Counted from the stretch's first letter, positions 37,331-51,100 are shown. The stretch is DNA of 64,000 nt from Psettodes erumei (GCA_016785225.1 JAFBJZ010000771.1:1054001-1118000), one strand, 5' to 3'. Program-made: numbers and translations. The notes: generated from the sequence alone by a model not told the origin.

Positions 37331-40300
37331 GTAAGGTTACTGGAAGTCATACTCTGTACGGTATACATGGCTTCACCTCCTCCTCAGAACTTCCCTTGTA
37401 AGTGCTTGTCTTTACTGTTTACAGGAGTCAGAATCCCTGTTATTTTTTTTTCCTTGATCAAATTACAAAGCTGGCTTTCTGCACGGAGCTCGACCTTTTC
37501 AAACTTCCGCAAACAACAGGAGATGCCCCCAAACAAAATGCTTAAAGACCGTCATTTTGTATCTCTGGTCAGATACTCAGACTGAGAAGAACTCCTGAAA
37601 GCAACCGCTGAAACACACACTCACCCCACTCATTTTCCTGGCCGTCTCTATCTGCAAGCTAACTTCATTTTTGTTTCTTCAATTGGAGTCATAATGCACT
37701 TTGACTCTCCAGTTCAGTACTCTCAGTTTTATTGGAATGGATTAAAGTGATGTTAAATCTTAAAATGTCCCCATCTCATTAAGTCGCTTTTTGTCGATCA
37801 CTAAACCCGAGCAAATCGCAAAGATTTGTGCATGAGTGTCAATATCGTGAAGGCGGTGGGATAGAAGTGCATTGCTGCACAAGAATAAAATTTGTGAAAC
37901 AAGTTATTTTAAAAACATAGCACTGTCAGCAGTAGTAACTGTGCTTCATGAATTTGTACAGCTTAGTTGTTGTGGTGTAACGGTAAAGTGGTCCACGACC
38001 TGATGGAGCTCTTGCATTATGAAAATAAGGATGCCGGAAACAATCTGAGGGTCCCTGCCAATATCTGAAAGGCAGAGGGCAGTGATGTGGTGAAGTTTAC
38101 GGAGAAGTGGATCCCTGGACATGGAAAACAAAGGCTGAGTCAGCTCGCCGTATATCTGGCTTGGCCACATTTTCAGCTTACCATGCGCTGCGGTCGTCAG
38201 ATTCCGCGACTTCTGTGACCATCAGAAAATCTTGGCTTGTCTTGCCAAAAAGAGCTTCTCTGTTTCTCAAGGGGATGCGAAGTGTTGAATTTCTGTCTGG
38301 GCCAGGGTACACGACAGAGGTGACCTCTGTCCACACTATTATTTATGGTTGCTGTCAAGCCCTGGGTGAAGACCATTAGACGGGCCCCTTCCATTACAGG
38401 TATCTCAGTTGGGAGTACGATAAATAAAATGTCCTTGTATGCAGACAACATGCTGCTGTTCCTTTCTTGTCGAGTTCTGCTGGCGCTCTCTGGTTAATCT
38501 GCCCTAAATGGATTTTGTTTTCCCGTTTTCCTGTTTGCTTCTGAACAAAGGGAGATTTTATTGGTGACAGTATGGTTCCAAATAAAACTGTAGCCTGGCT
38601 ATATATAAGAAGATTGGAAGGACGGGAGGGAAAACTGTATTAGCAATCATGTCACTATCACTATCACAAAATAAAATATCTTGATATGTTGATATTTTAG
38701 TTTTTTTGTAAACCCCCTAGTATCGGGCAACCTAGACATCTTTCTTGGTACCACAGGTAGGGGCTTTGAGTTGTGAGATACTTAAATTTCATCAAATAGG
38801 TAAGATTGCTTTAGTAGCCGAAAACACACCAGCCCACCTTAACCATCGTAACTAAAGGTCTTGCCCCGAACAATTACCCCACCCCTCACTTCAACCTGAT
38901 TCTAACATGAGCCTTCCAACCTCAAAACCTGAAAAGGTCTTAACCCTCAAGGAGCCCCCTTGGGGGGGGGTTTGTGAGGGCTGGCCGACATATCCTCACC
39001 GAGCGGATCAGAAAGGCACTTTGAATTCAAACTAATTTAGCAATTACTGGGCAGGAGGCTCCCAGCACAGAATAAAGCAATGAAGCCGGAGTAGTAGAGG
39101 AAAGCCGAGTGTGTGTCTCCATGCTTATTAAAAGTAGACACATGCCCATTAGCAGAGGTGGTGGATGTATGTGTGTGTATGAGAGTAGCGGGTGGGATCT
39201 TCAGGCTGGTGACAGGATCTTTGAGGTATATGACGACATCTTGGTAACTGCCTTTGATCTTTGGACAACCTTTAGGTACTCATACAGAATGAATGTGTTC
39301 TTGAGGCACCATCACTCGCCGGCTCTCTCTGGAACCCCCCACCCCACCCAATGGCCCCGGAAAAGAACTTTGTGTTTGCTAAATTAACAACCTTGGCAGC
39401 CGTCTGAAAATCCCATTTATGTCTAACAATAAAAAAGTGACGTTATTATGCTGCGCTCACATTCTGTCCTAATGAAAGTATGCCCTGTATCGCTTCACTG
39501 CGGCTAGACAAGTTTTTCTTCTTTTTTTTCCTGTCAACTGTTTGTTTGCCTGCAAGTTCTTCTCTGTATTTGCTGGAATAAAACAAAAGCTTACACAGAG
39601 GTTAAAGTACAAAGAAACGTGGGAGGTGGATTGAAGAACTTTATTGCAGTTTTTCCTCTTTGCATAGAAAGATTAAATAATACTTTCAAGGATAGTTGCG
39701 TCGTGCACTTCTTCTCTGATTACAATAACTTCCCACTGCACAAGTAGCTGACAAGGCTACTGGAAAGTAGGATTTCTGACGGTGTAGCCAATTAGGGCAT
39801 GTTTGTTGCACCCAGCGGCAGATGCTCCTCTCTTCTCAGGTGTGACTGTGGCATCTTTATTCCTTTCGGTACATTTACCGTTACCCAGGGTAACTGCAGG
39901 CGTCGCAAATTCAAACAGAACCTCAAGTCTTGTAGCTTCAGAAGTGAATCTGTTTTGTCGGCGCAGCTCCTCCGCACATGGAGAGGCGTGCGTGTTTCAG
40001 TGAAACCTGACACCCAGGGTTTTGATTTCAAATACAGTTAACTGCGCAGCCCAGCAAGATTTATCATGCTGCATATTTGCGCACGAGCCCAGCCTTCGCA
40101 GTGCGGCTCGCCAAGCTTCGCTAATAAAGTAATGGGTGACTCCATCATCCTCCCAAGACATCATCTCCTGCTGCTCCGCTTATTAACAATGTCTGTTGCA
40201 TCATAAACATGTTGACAAATGAGTGTGAGAACTTGCAGCGGTAAATCCGCCCCGTGGTTCCTCTTTCTGCTCTAATCTTCTTTTTTAATCCCGTGTCTGT

Positions 40301-40428
40301 AGCGAAGCTTGTAGAGGGCCCGCGTTGCATTCTAATGATGCGGCTAATGAAGGCACGGATCGTTGCGTTTTCTCAGCGTGTGCCCCACGCTGACTCTCAC
40401 GTCTGCTCCGTTCTCTTCGTCTCCGCAG
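37331..40428 (+). other. cdk14: cdk14 intron (3.1 kb)
   Basis: Phase-1 intron, GTAAGG donor and CTCCGCAG acceptor. It contains the L1-type reverse-transcriptase fossil (38250-38480). 38500-40400 has no element I can name. Confidence 0.85.
38250..38480 (+). mobile_element. L1-type LINE fossil, reverse-transcriptase core
   Basis: In the + strand frame from 38306 the sequence reads GTRQR, a stop codon (TGA 38321-38323), PLSTLLFMVAVKPW, VKTIRRAPSITGISVGSTIN and KMSLYADNMLLFLS. This is the GTRQGCPLSP...SLYADD block of L1/Tx1-clade reverse transcriptases. The active-site YADD is YADN here (38438-38449), so the second metal-binding Asp is lost in addition to the stop. Only about 75 codons are recognisable; the endonuclease, the 5' region and the poly-A tail are not seen. 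Same strand as cdk14. The element is dead and its outer boundaries are uncertain. Confidence 0.85.
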
Positions 40429-40523
40429 CATCGCTCCTGAAGGGCCTGAAGCACGCCAACATCGTGCTCCTCCATGACATCATCCACACCAAGGAAACCC
40501 TGACTCTGGTCTTTGAATATGTG
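40429..40523 (+). CDS. cdk14: cdk14 exon: beta-4/beta-5 and hinge approach
   Basis: A 95-nt exon that completes the Ala codon of the previous exon and reads ASLLKGLKHANIVLLHD, then IIHTKETLTLVFEYV, ending on a codon boundary before GTGAGT. LKHANIVLLHDIIH is the CDK beta-4 region and LVFEYV contains the gatekeeper Phe and the first hinge residues of the ATP pocket. The acceptor is a strong pyrimidine tract with CCGCAG. All residues fit the vertebrate CDK14 sequence. The frame stays open for a while past the donor, but the extension bears no kinase similarity. Confidence 0.97.
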
Positions 40524-42915
40524 GTGAGTCTGCGCCCTGCCGCACTGAAATTTCCCCCGTTCGGGCCCTTGCTCGGTGGACCGGAGAGGTTCTGAAGTTA
40601 GGCGGAGAGTCTGTTTTTAGCATCTGTTCAGAAGGGAAACAGACCTCAGCTTTCAAGCGAAAACAGAGGTGGTGTCGGTGCCTTTAGTTCGACTGATTTG
40701 TCCTCACTGATGAAGTTTCACTTTTTAAGGGCTGGCCGCAGAAACATGAGTCGTGGGCATTTCGCTCTTGTTTACAGGGTGTTCGAGGAATTTTTCCACT
40801 CTTGGCTCAGCACCACAGGATGGCAGCCAGGCCAACCATTGGCTGGTGTGTCTGTGCCCACGACAGGAAGCCAGGCGGCCAATTTATTCCAAGGTCACTG
40901 TTTTAGAACGTTTCCACAATTGTCCAGTCGAGATATGGTGGACATAAATGACATTGACGACTTTCCATTGACATAAATACAGAGTGGGGTCCAAGACTCT
41001 GAGACCAGCCTGGAAATAATCAGAAAGCTGGAAGATTTACAAACATTACTAGGTCAGCAGTCATTTCAGCAAATTAGAGGCACTAACCGACTTAAACTCC
41101 GTTTGTACAAAAGGTCAGATTTTTTGAGGTGCATCCCTTCCACTGAAGCATGCGTTCAGATGACGCTCAGGTGGATTCGATCTGCGTAAGTAACTCAGCT
41201 TTCAGCTGGCGTTCGCCTGTTGCACACAAGGCGAGGCAAGTTTCCATCACATCATTGCTCCCTAAGTAGCACTGTGACAGCAGGGAGAATAGAGTCAGAT
41301 CCAAGTGTCAGGAGTAAAATTGCTATTCTACACCAAAAGACTCCGTCAGCAATCGAACCGCAGCCGGACGAAAGGTTTCTCAGGGAGGCAGGGAGGTGGA
41401 ATTGAGCAGGCGGTCGAAAAGTCGCAGCGCTGTCGTGAGATCAATACATCAAGCTCAGTTCCCAAGAGAGAGAACAGTGATTTCATCACAGATAAAGGAT
41501 TTGATAAAGAACTCTGAATTCTTTAAATCACATGGCCAAAACCCTTTTCTTATTTGATCCCGTACTCGAAAGGATTCAGATTCAATGTGCGGAGATTCTC
41601 CAGATAAGTGTAATTCTGAGGTGACTTCCAGGATTCACATGACCCACGAGGCCCCCTCTGTACTTGTCAAGACACTGACAAGCCGAAACCTCAAAATGAA
41701 ACTTCCGTTTTCTTCCTCTTCATGACAGGAGAAACTAGTCCACGGGGTTCCGCCGAGAGAAGAAGTGGCTCAGACATTTTGCGAGTGAGACACTTTAAAG
41801 TGCCGTGCTGTTGTGAAAACTGCTGATCTTCCGTGTTTTCCTCTTGAGATGAAAACTCTTTCTCCCAGATCCTATTCAAGCCGCCGGAAGTCAAAACAAA
41901 AGAATTATTAGGCAAGCCCCAGGGGGCAGAGAAACTTAATCTGGCACATCTTAACCAGTTAATACTGGAAAATATTGTTCAGCTGAGCTTTCAGAGGGCT
42001 CTCGGCCTTGGCTTTCTGGACCGGAGTAAAGAGCACTGAACCAGTCCCAAGTTCTTTCCAAGTTGTCTCCTTGCGTGTGTGCCAACTTCTGATGGTCGCA
42101 TTTACATGCAGGCCGGTGTCTGACCCTGAAATGCTGAGTCAGGCCGAGTCTCCCGGCGAGAACGAGCTCCCTCAGCTTCCCCTCGCTGCTGCGTTTAACG
42201 AGAGAGCGGGATGCCCCCTATTGGTCGACGCGGTGCATGTCAAAGATTTGGAGCTTAGCAGGTCATGTTTGCATGGAGAACACGAGCGGGGGATCAGTTT
42301 GCTCTTTTTTGAGTTTGAGCAGGAGGAAGTCGGTGAAGCCTTCCTCATGCAAGTCTGCCTGATCTGATCATTCGTATCTGTGACACAATCTTTCAAACCC
42401 GAGGAATGGCATTAATGGTTCGCCCCATGCATTTACCGTGGTGGTTAAGCCGTTGCAAACGTGCCGCAACGCCGGTGTGTTGTCGATGCGTCGTCTCGTG
42501 GCTGTCCTGTTTTACATACAGAGGGCTTTTCAAACTGGAAAAAAAAATCAGCACGCCCTTCACCTCTCCGGTCTAATGGTGACTGACAGGAAGAGGGCGA
42601 AACTGCGGGAAAAGGCAATTACAGTGAGACAGGGGAGTAAATAAAAACTAGGAAATGTAAAACTGAGATCGAGTAGCATCCAGCAGCAGGAGAGACAGCT
42701 GATATACTGGTGGAGGGGCTCTGATTATGATTCCAGCACTGAGGGCGGGGAAAACGAACTCTTTGGGCAGAAACCTGTGGCTTACACCTGTTCACCAAGA
42801 GCAGCTCACGCTTGTGTTTAGAAGTCCAACCCACGCTTAGAAACTAAATTTGCCACAGGGTGAATAGACATGACTCCATGGCACGCCGTTAACGTTTTGC
42901 TTTCTTATTTTACAG
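40524..42915 (+). other. cdk14: cdk14 intron (2.4 kb)
   Basis: Phase-0 intron, GTGAGT donor and TTTTACAG acceptor. Around 40984-41120 (gggtccaagactctgagacc ... ggaaataatcagaaa) there is a stretch resembling a fish repeat I know only vaguely. Otherwise nothing is recognised. Confidence 0.8.
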
Positions 42916-42978
42916 CACACAGACCTGTGTCAGTACATGGACAAACACCCCGGGGGTCTCCACCCAGACAACGTGAAG
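42916..42978 (+). CDS. cdk14: cdk14 exon: hinge / alpha-D
   Basis: A 63-nt exon, 21 codons, phase 0 at both ends: HTDLCQYMDKHPGGLHPDN then VK. The HTDL start follows FEYV in the hinge, where Asp contacts ribose-binding residues in CDKs. The HPGGLHPDNVK loop is characteristic of CDK14/CDK15 and differs from the CDK2 equivalent. Acceptor TTATTTTACAG, donor GTATGT. It is too short to show as an open frame on its own and was found by searching for the expected continuation of the kinase domain. Confidence 0.96.
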
Positions 42979-43682
42979 GTATGTTTCGAGGAATGCTGTG
43001 TGACGACGGTATTTACCATGCTCCTTGAATAAAAGAAGTCGTCTCCATCGTGAACGCACGATCAAAAACAGGCGTTCGCCATTATGATGTCTTCCCTCTC
43101 ATTGGATCTCTAGCGCAGATGTGTTCTGATCAGTCCTTGAGAAAAAAAACACAGACGGCTGACAGCAAACCAGAGCAGCATCCAATTAATAAGTGCCTGC
43201 GGCATTACTGCATGTATAGAAACCATATATTTGAACCAAAGCTAAACTTCAGTGGAACACGTTTAGCTCCCGCGCTTCAGCCTCACCCACAGCTCCAAGG
43301 ATCCGTTTTGCTCTTTACCCGCTGCCGTTGTCTTAATGCCAACTGAACGACTGTGCCCGACGTGAAGTGGGACATGAACCTGTGCGAGGCGGGCGTCGCT
43401 AAAGCCGCTCACCCCTCTCCATCCATGCCGCCGCCGCGCTGCTGGTGGGATGGAGCGCCAGTCGAGCAACTGAGGCCGGGTGGAGGGGGGGGGGATTCGT
43501 GCGCTTCGCCGTGCAGGAAGGTGACACTTCATCTCTTACGTAACGGCGCCCACCTTATGCCATGGAGGATTTACATAAGTGATATGTGTTTTATTCCTGC
43601 TGAAAGCAGCCTCATTGAGATGCACACGAATAACGCTGGATTATTCAGAGCAAGGTGCCGCTCGGCTCCCGCCGCTCCAGAC

Positions 43683-43800
43683 TGAAATATCTCATCACCT
43701 AAAGGATGGCCTGCCATGAAGTTTGACACAGATATTCTCGGTTCCCAGAGGACGGCTCCTGCTGACTTTGGCGATCTGGAAATTTCCTCCCACGTCGCCA
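43683..43800 (+). repeat. Dispersed repeat, same family as 24465-24601
   Basis: It reads tgaaatatctcatcacctaa, aggatggcctgccatgaagt, cagatattctcggttcccag and ctgctgactttggcgatctg, in the order of the family seen at 24465. Confidence 0.65.
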
Positions 43801-44318
43801 TGAAACAACAGTCGCACAGTTTACCGAACTTTAGCAGAGGGAGGCCGATTACATCGATTTGGCGTTGTACAGTAAAAGCAGGAAACTAAGGCACAGTACC
43901 ACACCACCAACTGTTCTTATTGAACTATAATACAACAAATATCCCCTCCATATGGATATTCTTAATCCATCTATATGTTCTTGCATTCAGCATTTTACAG
44001 TGCATGTTCAAGCCATCTCTGTTTTCTGTTCTGACCGCAGTGCAGGCTACAGTGTGTTAAAGTCAGCGAAAAGCCAATTTGGGTCCAAACATTGGCACCG
44101 CTGCGAGGTTTAATGTCTGTTATCAGTGTGTTTCGTGACTGAACACGGAAAAAGTGCAGTCAATCAACCACCCTCCCTTTTTACTATTTACTGTTCAGCA
44201 ACATAAAAGCTATTAGTGACTCCGCCGGCGTTATATATCAAATTAACATTTAGAGAGACACACTCAGACGGTCACTGCTAATATAATTAGTGGTCAAGAG
44301 CCCAGAGAGCTCTCTCTT

Positions 44319-44339
44319 TGTGTGTGTGTGTGTGTGTGT
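44319..44339 (+). repeat. (TG)n microsatellite
   Basis: About ten TG units. Confidence 0.9.
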
Positions 44340-47300
44340 CTTCCTGAAGCTTACTGCAGTTTTAAATGCGCTGACGTTTCAGTTTCAGAAGCGATCCAGA
44401 GTAGAAATCTAACCAGGAACTGTCTCGTCTTGCGGCACCGTTAACTTTCCTCACCCCGTGCGCTCGCCTGCAGTCTGGCGGCGGCGGCGCTCTGATCGAA
44501 CTCAAGCGAGCGCGGCCTCACGCGGCGTGCTCCTCTCATTAGAAATACATGGAGTCAGCCATCGATCAGTGGGGAAACTGACACCCAGAAAGCACGTCTG
44601 TGAGCCAGATGACGTTTACCATTTGCTCCCGCAATTGCATTACCAGGGCGGCCCCTGATTGCACTCTCGCCACTGGTTTCGTGTCCGTATCCTGATTACA
44701 GCCGTGATTACATCACACGGTGACGACCGGAAAACCCAAGCTCACAATCGCTGCACAGACGTTGCTGAAAGAGCTGTTGTCTTTGCACCTCGGTGGATCG
44801 ATGCTCCGCTCTTTCAGAAAAGTGCTGGAACTAGAAGCCGTTTGGTCGCACGCCACTTGGCGTAAACCCACAACAGCGTACTTTCTAAATGAGCAGTATA
44901 TGGGTGTATGGTTAATGTCCCCTACGGCCTTCCAGAGTAATCCTTTTCCAGTGTTTGATGCGATGAATATTCCGAAAACACATTCACTGCAGTGAATTTT
45001 AGGAGGCGGAACATAACATCCTCTCAGTCTCTCTCTCTCTCTCTTTTCGTCTCGTGCTGTGGCAGCCGGTGCCTCAAGTCCGACGCCGTTCGATTCCGTC
45101 CTGCCTGGTGCCAAAAGGGTGACAGAAAAACATTACGAGGCGCGACCCTGCCAGATTGCGGCCGTGGCGCGAAAGTGACCAGGGCGCTCATTTCAGCCGA
45201 ACCGCACGACTGCACATGCACAAAAAATATTCTGCTTTTATCTTTATTGCGAAAGAGACCAGATTCCTACATGGCTATTGGAAATCGATATTGCACTGAT
45301 ATTTTTGTTGAAAGTGCCCATGATGAACTGTACACCCTACAGCTTTCTAGCTTTATGGGGCATCGGTCTCCGCTCGAGCCCTGCAAACTGCAGCGTGGTT
45401 GGTTCACGTGAGGAGAGCGTGTGTTAGAAAATCAAGTTTAAACCCCCCCTCCCAAAAAAAAATACCCCAGTTGAGATGCATATTCCTAATATGCTGCGCA
45501 CATGTAGAAAGTATGCTCCGAAAAACACGCTGTCCTGCACGTCTTCATCACAGATTGCTTGATTCGGAACAAAGCCAAATTCGGAACACTGAAACGGGAC
45601 ATGCTGTGAGACCCACATTGAAATCCTGACATTACTGGAATGTGCACGCGGATGCACGCCGATGGTTCCCACGCCGCGCTCGCGCCCCCCCGCTCCATCC
45701 GCCAACCCTTTGACCGTAGGTTTCTGGCGACAGGCGGGAAACCAAATCCGACCTCCGAACGTGTTCTCCAGAAACGTAGCGTTGTACACGCTCGGTCCGT
45801 GTCGTTCCACGGTCTGCAGTCGTCCTATATTTGCACAGAGAGGCCCTGCAGTACAACACAGCTGCTCATTAAAGCGGCAGCCAAAGACAATTCTGGCTAT
45901 ATGTGGAACTTTATGGTCCTCCGTGGCCAGTGCCACAGTGCAGGTCTCATTAAGGACAAAACTGTACAGATGCTCGGTGGAAAGAGATAAGGGATTTTTT
46001 TTTTTCGGCAGATGGTGGGATCTTTTCACTCCATTTAACACTCCTTCATTTTACTCATTTCAAAAGGCTGCCCTGGAGAGCTTTGTCAGTGAATCCGAAA
46101 GGTGTGCCGTGCTGAGCCGCACTTTTGGCGCCGGAGTCGCCGTCAGCGCCGAATTCATCCATTTTATGCTCGTCTGAACAGAAATGACTCCCCGTACACA
46201 CTTGGCGTTGAAGTGCGTCCCGTGCGCAGATTGTGCCTCGATACAATAACGTACGCAGCCGTTAAAAGATGTAGGTCGCCAGTCTTCACGCTTGAGCTCT
46301 GAGGGCTCTGTCCAGCTCAGGTTATGGCCCCCTCTCGCTCACATGGGTCCAAAACTACCAAAAAAAAGAACAAGAAATAACTGAACTGCATTATTGTGTC
46401 ATTTTTGCGCTTTTTCATCGGACTGAATTGAAAGCAGCAGCCGCTTGGTCACGTCTGCACTCCATCCACGACTACCTTGAATAACGTCCGCAGTTGAGGA
46501 CTTGAGGATTGCTTCTTGTGTTTTCTGGCGAACGGCTGCTGTGTCGCTGGTTTGGAACAGCTGCGTGAGACCAGGACAGTTATTTCCTTTCACGTAGCTG
46601 TTGTTTATGGATTGATGACACAATTGCATTGGTATAAACAAAAACAGACATAGTGTGATGTTGGTGGAGCGTGACGTTGGCTTTGTAGGAAGGAGATCGG
46701 AGTGGGCAGTCGGACATACGAGGCATGTGGCTTGGACGTGGAAGCTCTGCTTCTCACCAACAGTCAGTTGGTTTCTTTTTTAATGACGACTGCAATCTTT
46801 CACTAACCTAAGCCAAATATTTTCCGAGCCGCTCACCACTTTCTGGCTCGAACGAAATATTTACAGCTGGAGTCGTCAATCAGGGTCTGGGTTTCTCAGC
46901 ATCGTTCCTCGGGTCCAACTTATTTTTCACGGGCACCGAAACGCAGGCCTGCATGTTGTCAGTTGCTGTTTGTTAGCGTGTTGACTTTGGATTTTTCAGT
47001 CAAGGTTCCCAGACAGTGAACGCTAATGATGTTACACCGAACACCTGCAAAAGTACTTCTTTTTTTCCAGCCCCCAGCTAGTTTTTGTGATTCGTGCTAA
47101 TTTAAGAACGGAATGCCTGCTAGCATGCTAACACACAAACTAAGACTGACCTACCTACCTCGCGTCGTCTATGCTAGCATGTTGAATTTAGCTTTCAGGC
47201 TGAAGTGAGAACTGCTATCATGACTGCTGACTCTTATTCTACCCTTGTGCTATCTTAAACCGTAAGCTTTTGCTAATTTTGTGTCTTAACGTAACCAAAC

Positions 47301-48072
47301 CTTGACACGCAGGGCCAACACATTCGAATCAGGTCACACAAAAGTGTTGGCGATGGCAAACTGACCTGACTTTTTTAAAATTTAATTATCATTCGGTCAA
47401 TTGCACATTTTGTTTTCCACGAGAAGTTTCCAAGTCATTAAGTTTTCCGGCATGTTCATGTGTCCCAGTGGATAAAATTTACATTGACGCAGCTGGTTAG
47501 CTCCTAATAAAAGAAACATTTTCAGCAGTTCGTATTTTCTCTGTCAACACCTCTGTGTCGCCACTAATGGAGCTTTTGGAACCATTAATCTGGTCCTGTT
47601 CCGTCCCAAATCAGTCAGTCTTCATTCCTGAGTGCCTTAAAGTTTGTCGGCTTCCTTTCTCTCTCTCCCCCGTGTTCTTCCCTGCTTTGCTTCGTCTTTG
47701 TCCTTGGTGCGACGATGTGTATCCCCAGTCTGCTGCTGACATTTATGATATGTGGCCTCACGCTCTGCCGCTCATTGACTATCAGCCTGAGCATCGCGCA
47801 GACAACGCAGAGCCGGTCTAATCTACACATCTTTTCATAATGCCTCTCCTTGATGGAGCGTTCGCCGGTACGTCGTGACCGTGGCGGCGGCGAGTATTTC
47901 ATCATTAGGGAAAGATGGCGGCTTGTTTATTGGTGTGCTGGTGATGGATCGCTGTTTGGGCGGCGGGGTCACTCCTCAGGCAGTACATTATGTTAATAGC
48001 TGATTTAACTACAATCACACGGCTTATTTCTCCCGCAGTTATGAACTAATACTGCATCGTGATTAAACAGAG

Positions 48073-48118
48073 CCCCTCTCTCTCTCCTCTCCTCTCTCTC
48101 TCTCTCTCCCTCTCTCTA
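48073..48118 (+). repeat. (CT)n polypyrimidine tract
   Basis: Interrupted CT dinucleotide tract of about 45 bases. It is followed by ACAG, which imitates a splice acceptor. Confidence 0.9.
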
Positions 48119-51100
48119 TCATGTACACAGGGATCCTGCAGGGGTTTTTCATCCTCAAAGAAAGAAGCATGTATACTCCTTTTCTTTTTTTTGCCGTGAT
48201 AAGCAGGTTTTACTCTCGCAGGACCATGGCGAAGTCATGCAACTCCTCGTTGGCTACGTCTGCCGTTGAGCTGGATTCTTTATCCTTACATAATGGCGGT
48301 TGAAAGGCCACCGGGGCATTTCCAACATTTACATTGGTATTAAATCCCAACCTCCCCCCATCCCCGCGGAAAAAGTGCAAACAACGAGACACTGTAATGG
48401 AAAATCCCCCCCAAAAAAGAGAGAAGTCAAAAACAACGCTGTTTACTTAACAACTCCGGGAGAAGCACAGTCCCAGAGCGCATTGCAGCAGAAAACATCC
48501 AAACACTGAGCTTAAAAATTCTGTTGCTATGCAGCCTGTTCTCACCGTGAAGGGCTTCGCAAAGTTTGCTAATCTTCAAGAGGGATACCCGGCCTGCGAG
48601 CGTCTTTGTAAAAATGTCTTGTGACTGCAGGAGGATGACCCCTGAGAGGCTCTGTTTGGAAAATAACCAGGTGAGGATGTCACATGGTGAGGGGAGGCAG
48701 GGAGTTTGACAAAAACGCGATGTCGGTGTCTTCTCCACAGCAGCGGAAGTTCTTGGATATTGGTTCTTTGAAAAACTTGATCGAGAAATGTGGAAAAGGA
48801 GCTGCGTTGTTGCTTTTACCTGAGCGATGCCATGGTGTTAAAGAACCTTTCGGATTATGATTGAAAGAAAGCATTCAGCCAGTTTAATCCCTCATTACTG
48901 CAAACGGCGATATCCCACCTGCATTACATGTATGCAGAGCTGTCATGTCACTCATGTTGAAATCCATCCATCAATACTGCCGTGCTCGTGACACATTCCC
49001 CTTGTCGACTTGCAAGAGCACCGCAACCAGCTCACTGGACCGGCGCTATTAGCATCAAGTCCTTGTTCTGTCTGATCCACAGTTTGCTGTTGATATAAGA
49101 TAAAACTCCATAATGTGTAATTTTAAGTAATTATCCATTAATTATCAATTTATTGACACAAATCGCCGGATCCAGGATTATTTTATGGCAAAATTTCACA
49201 TTTTCAGTCATATGTCCTTAGACATGCAGCGACTCAAAGTAAGCGGGGCGACCCGATGTGCGAATACCACATGGTCTTGCACTCCTGAGTGGCAGGTCAC
49301 CGGTTCACCTCCCTGCCAGCGGGACCACAAAGTGATCCAGATTTACCCAAACTGACGCTCCTCTGGTTTCAGGGGAATATTCCGTCGCGGCGGAGGTCTG
49401 CACTAGCGGAGTTTGCAGTCAAATTATGTATTCCGACCATGTGCAACAAATAACAGGCCGCCAGTTTGTTGTTTGTTATAACCAGAGGTTAGCAAATCCC
49501 ACCCAGCCTGTGGATGAAACAGAAGCTGCGCACTGATGTTTCCTTTTCTCCCGGGGATCCCCATCTCCAACCAACAGAACCTTCATGCTGACCAGTCTCT
49601 CGTTGCTTCTATATTCTGTGTTCAACTTTCTGCCCCCGCTGTCTTCCCTGCAGGTGCTTACATGCATTTTTTTTCTTCCTATTTCTGTTTCTTTTGCCGT
49701 CGCTTTGCTCTGCCTTCATTCTTGCATCGGTGGATAATTGCCGCAGCTCAGACTGCAGGGTTTCCCTCGGTGCATTTGACCAGACGGACGTCTCGTCGTC
49801 CCTTATCATAGTTGAGTGAGCGTGTCTGGCAAGCAGCATGTCTGATGTGTCAACAAGCCAAATGTTCCCCGCCGACCATGCTGAGTCTGTCTGAGCGGAG
49901 ACAAACCCCCTTTTCTTTCGAAGTGTGCCGAAGTTCAAACCCTGCCAATTACCGACAGGGCCAACGTACTTCCACTCGAACGCTGGCCTGTCACGACGAC
50001 CGAATACATCATTATTATTATCATCGCCGCCAAAGCCGTTGAAGACTATTCTTCTGAAAAGCCTCTTCACTCTGCCCTCAGCATTTCTCTTCTCCTCAAA
50101 TAATGGAATGCAAATGGGGACGTCTCCACTCGCACTCGGAGCCAAACGGAAAGAGAAGAATCTCCTTTTAACAACATGGGCGAATGAAGAGAATGAAAGG
50201 CTCCCCCCCCTTTCTTCTTATTACCTTGCAGTCGTGCTAAGCACGCTTTTCAGAAGCGCATTTGATATACATGAGTAAACACACATTTCCCATGCTAATA
50301 TCCTGCACCGTGGTTCCTCCCTCACCCTCTGACGGCGGGAATGGTAAACCGTTGACCCGAGGACTCCAGATGCCGAACACGGGCCTGTCCCTGATTGGAC
50401 TGCACGCTGCTTCAATCAGCCTAATTGGCCAAGACTATAGACAGGAGAAGTGAGAGGGGCATGCTGGCACTGGAGTGAAATTGAAAGCTGGCTCACGCAT
50501 GCCTCGTTATTTGTTGATTGACATGTTGTTTTTTTGTTGTTTTTTTTGGGGGGGGGGTGCTCTGAGATCTGGCAGTAACTGTTACACGTCAGAGGCAAAA
50601 CAGTTTAACGTAGCTCAAGCTACATGTTCCTTTTTTTGTATTCATGTTTGAAAGCTTTTTTGTGGATGCAGTAAATTTAAAAGTAAATTTGAAATTTGAA
50701 GGTGATTTAATCCAAATTCATCCATTTTCATGAGTGTATTTTGCGAATGAGCTTGAAATTATTATATTTGCCGGCACAGCCCCGCAGACTCCAGTGACAC
50801 CGCATCCAGGATCCAGGACTCCCCGCTGTGGATCAATTAGGACGTTCACTGTAACGATAGTGAAATGAAATGCGAAATTCAGAATATCCAGAGAGTGCTG
50901 GTAATGCCAGTTCATCTGGGATTTGGGAAGTGAACAATCCTGAGCGTTGTCCGAACATCAGCTCTTACCAAACGTGGCAGGCGCGAGGTTCTTCCCACTT
51001 CTGCCGCATCGTCTCACAGCTGATTTGCCTTTTCTGTCAGACCCCGACTGCTCCAGCCGTGGGGCCCGGTCCAGTTGCCGCCCTCGCGGTGGGGGTTGCA

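Noticed and set aside
43353..43685. 110-codon + frame in a GC-rich stretch
   Set aside because: Composition effect. It overlaps minus-strand frames of similar length and runs into a dispersed repeat.
48073..48130. Strong polypyrimidine tract followed by ACAG, like a splice acceptor
   Set aside because: It is a CT microsatellite. The following frame shows no kinase similarity, and the flanking exons already join in phase.
49240..49330. SINE-like patch with ggtcaccggttcacctccct
   Set aside because: The B-box resemblance is partial, with no convincing A box and no second copy in the window.
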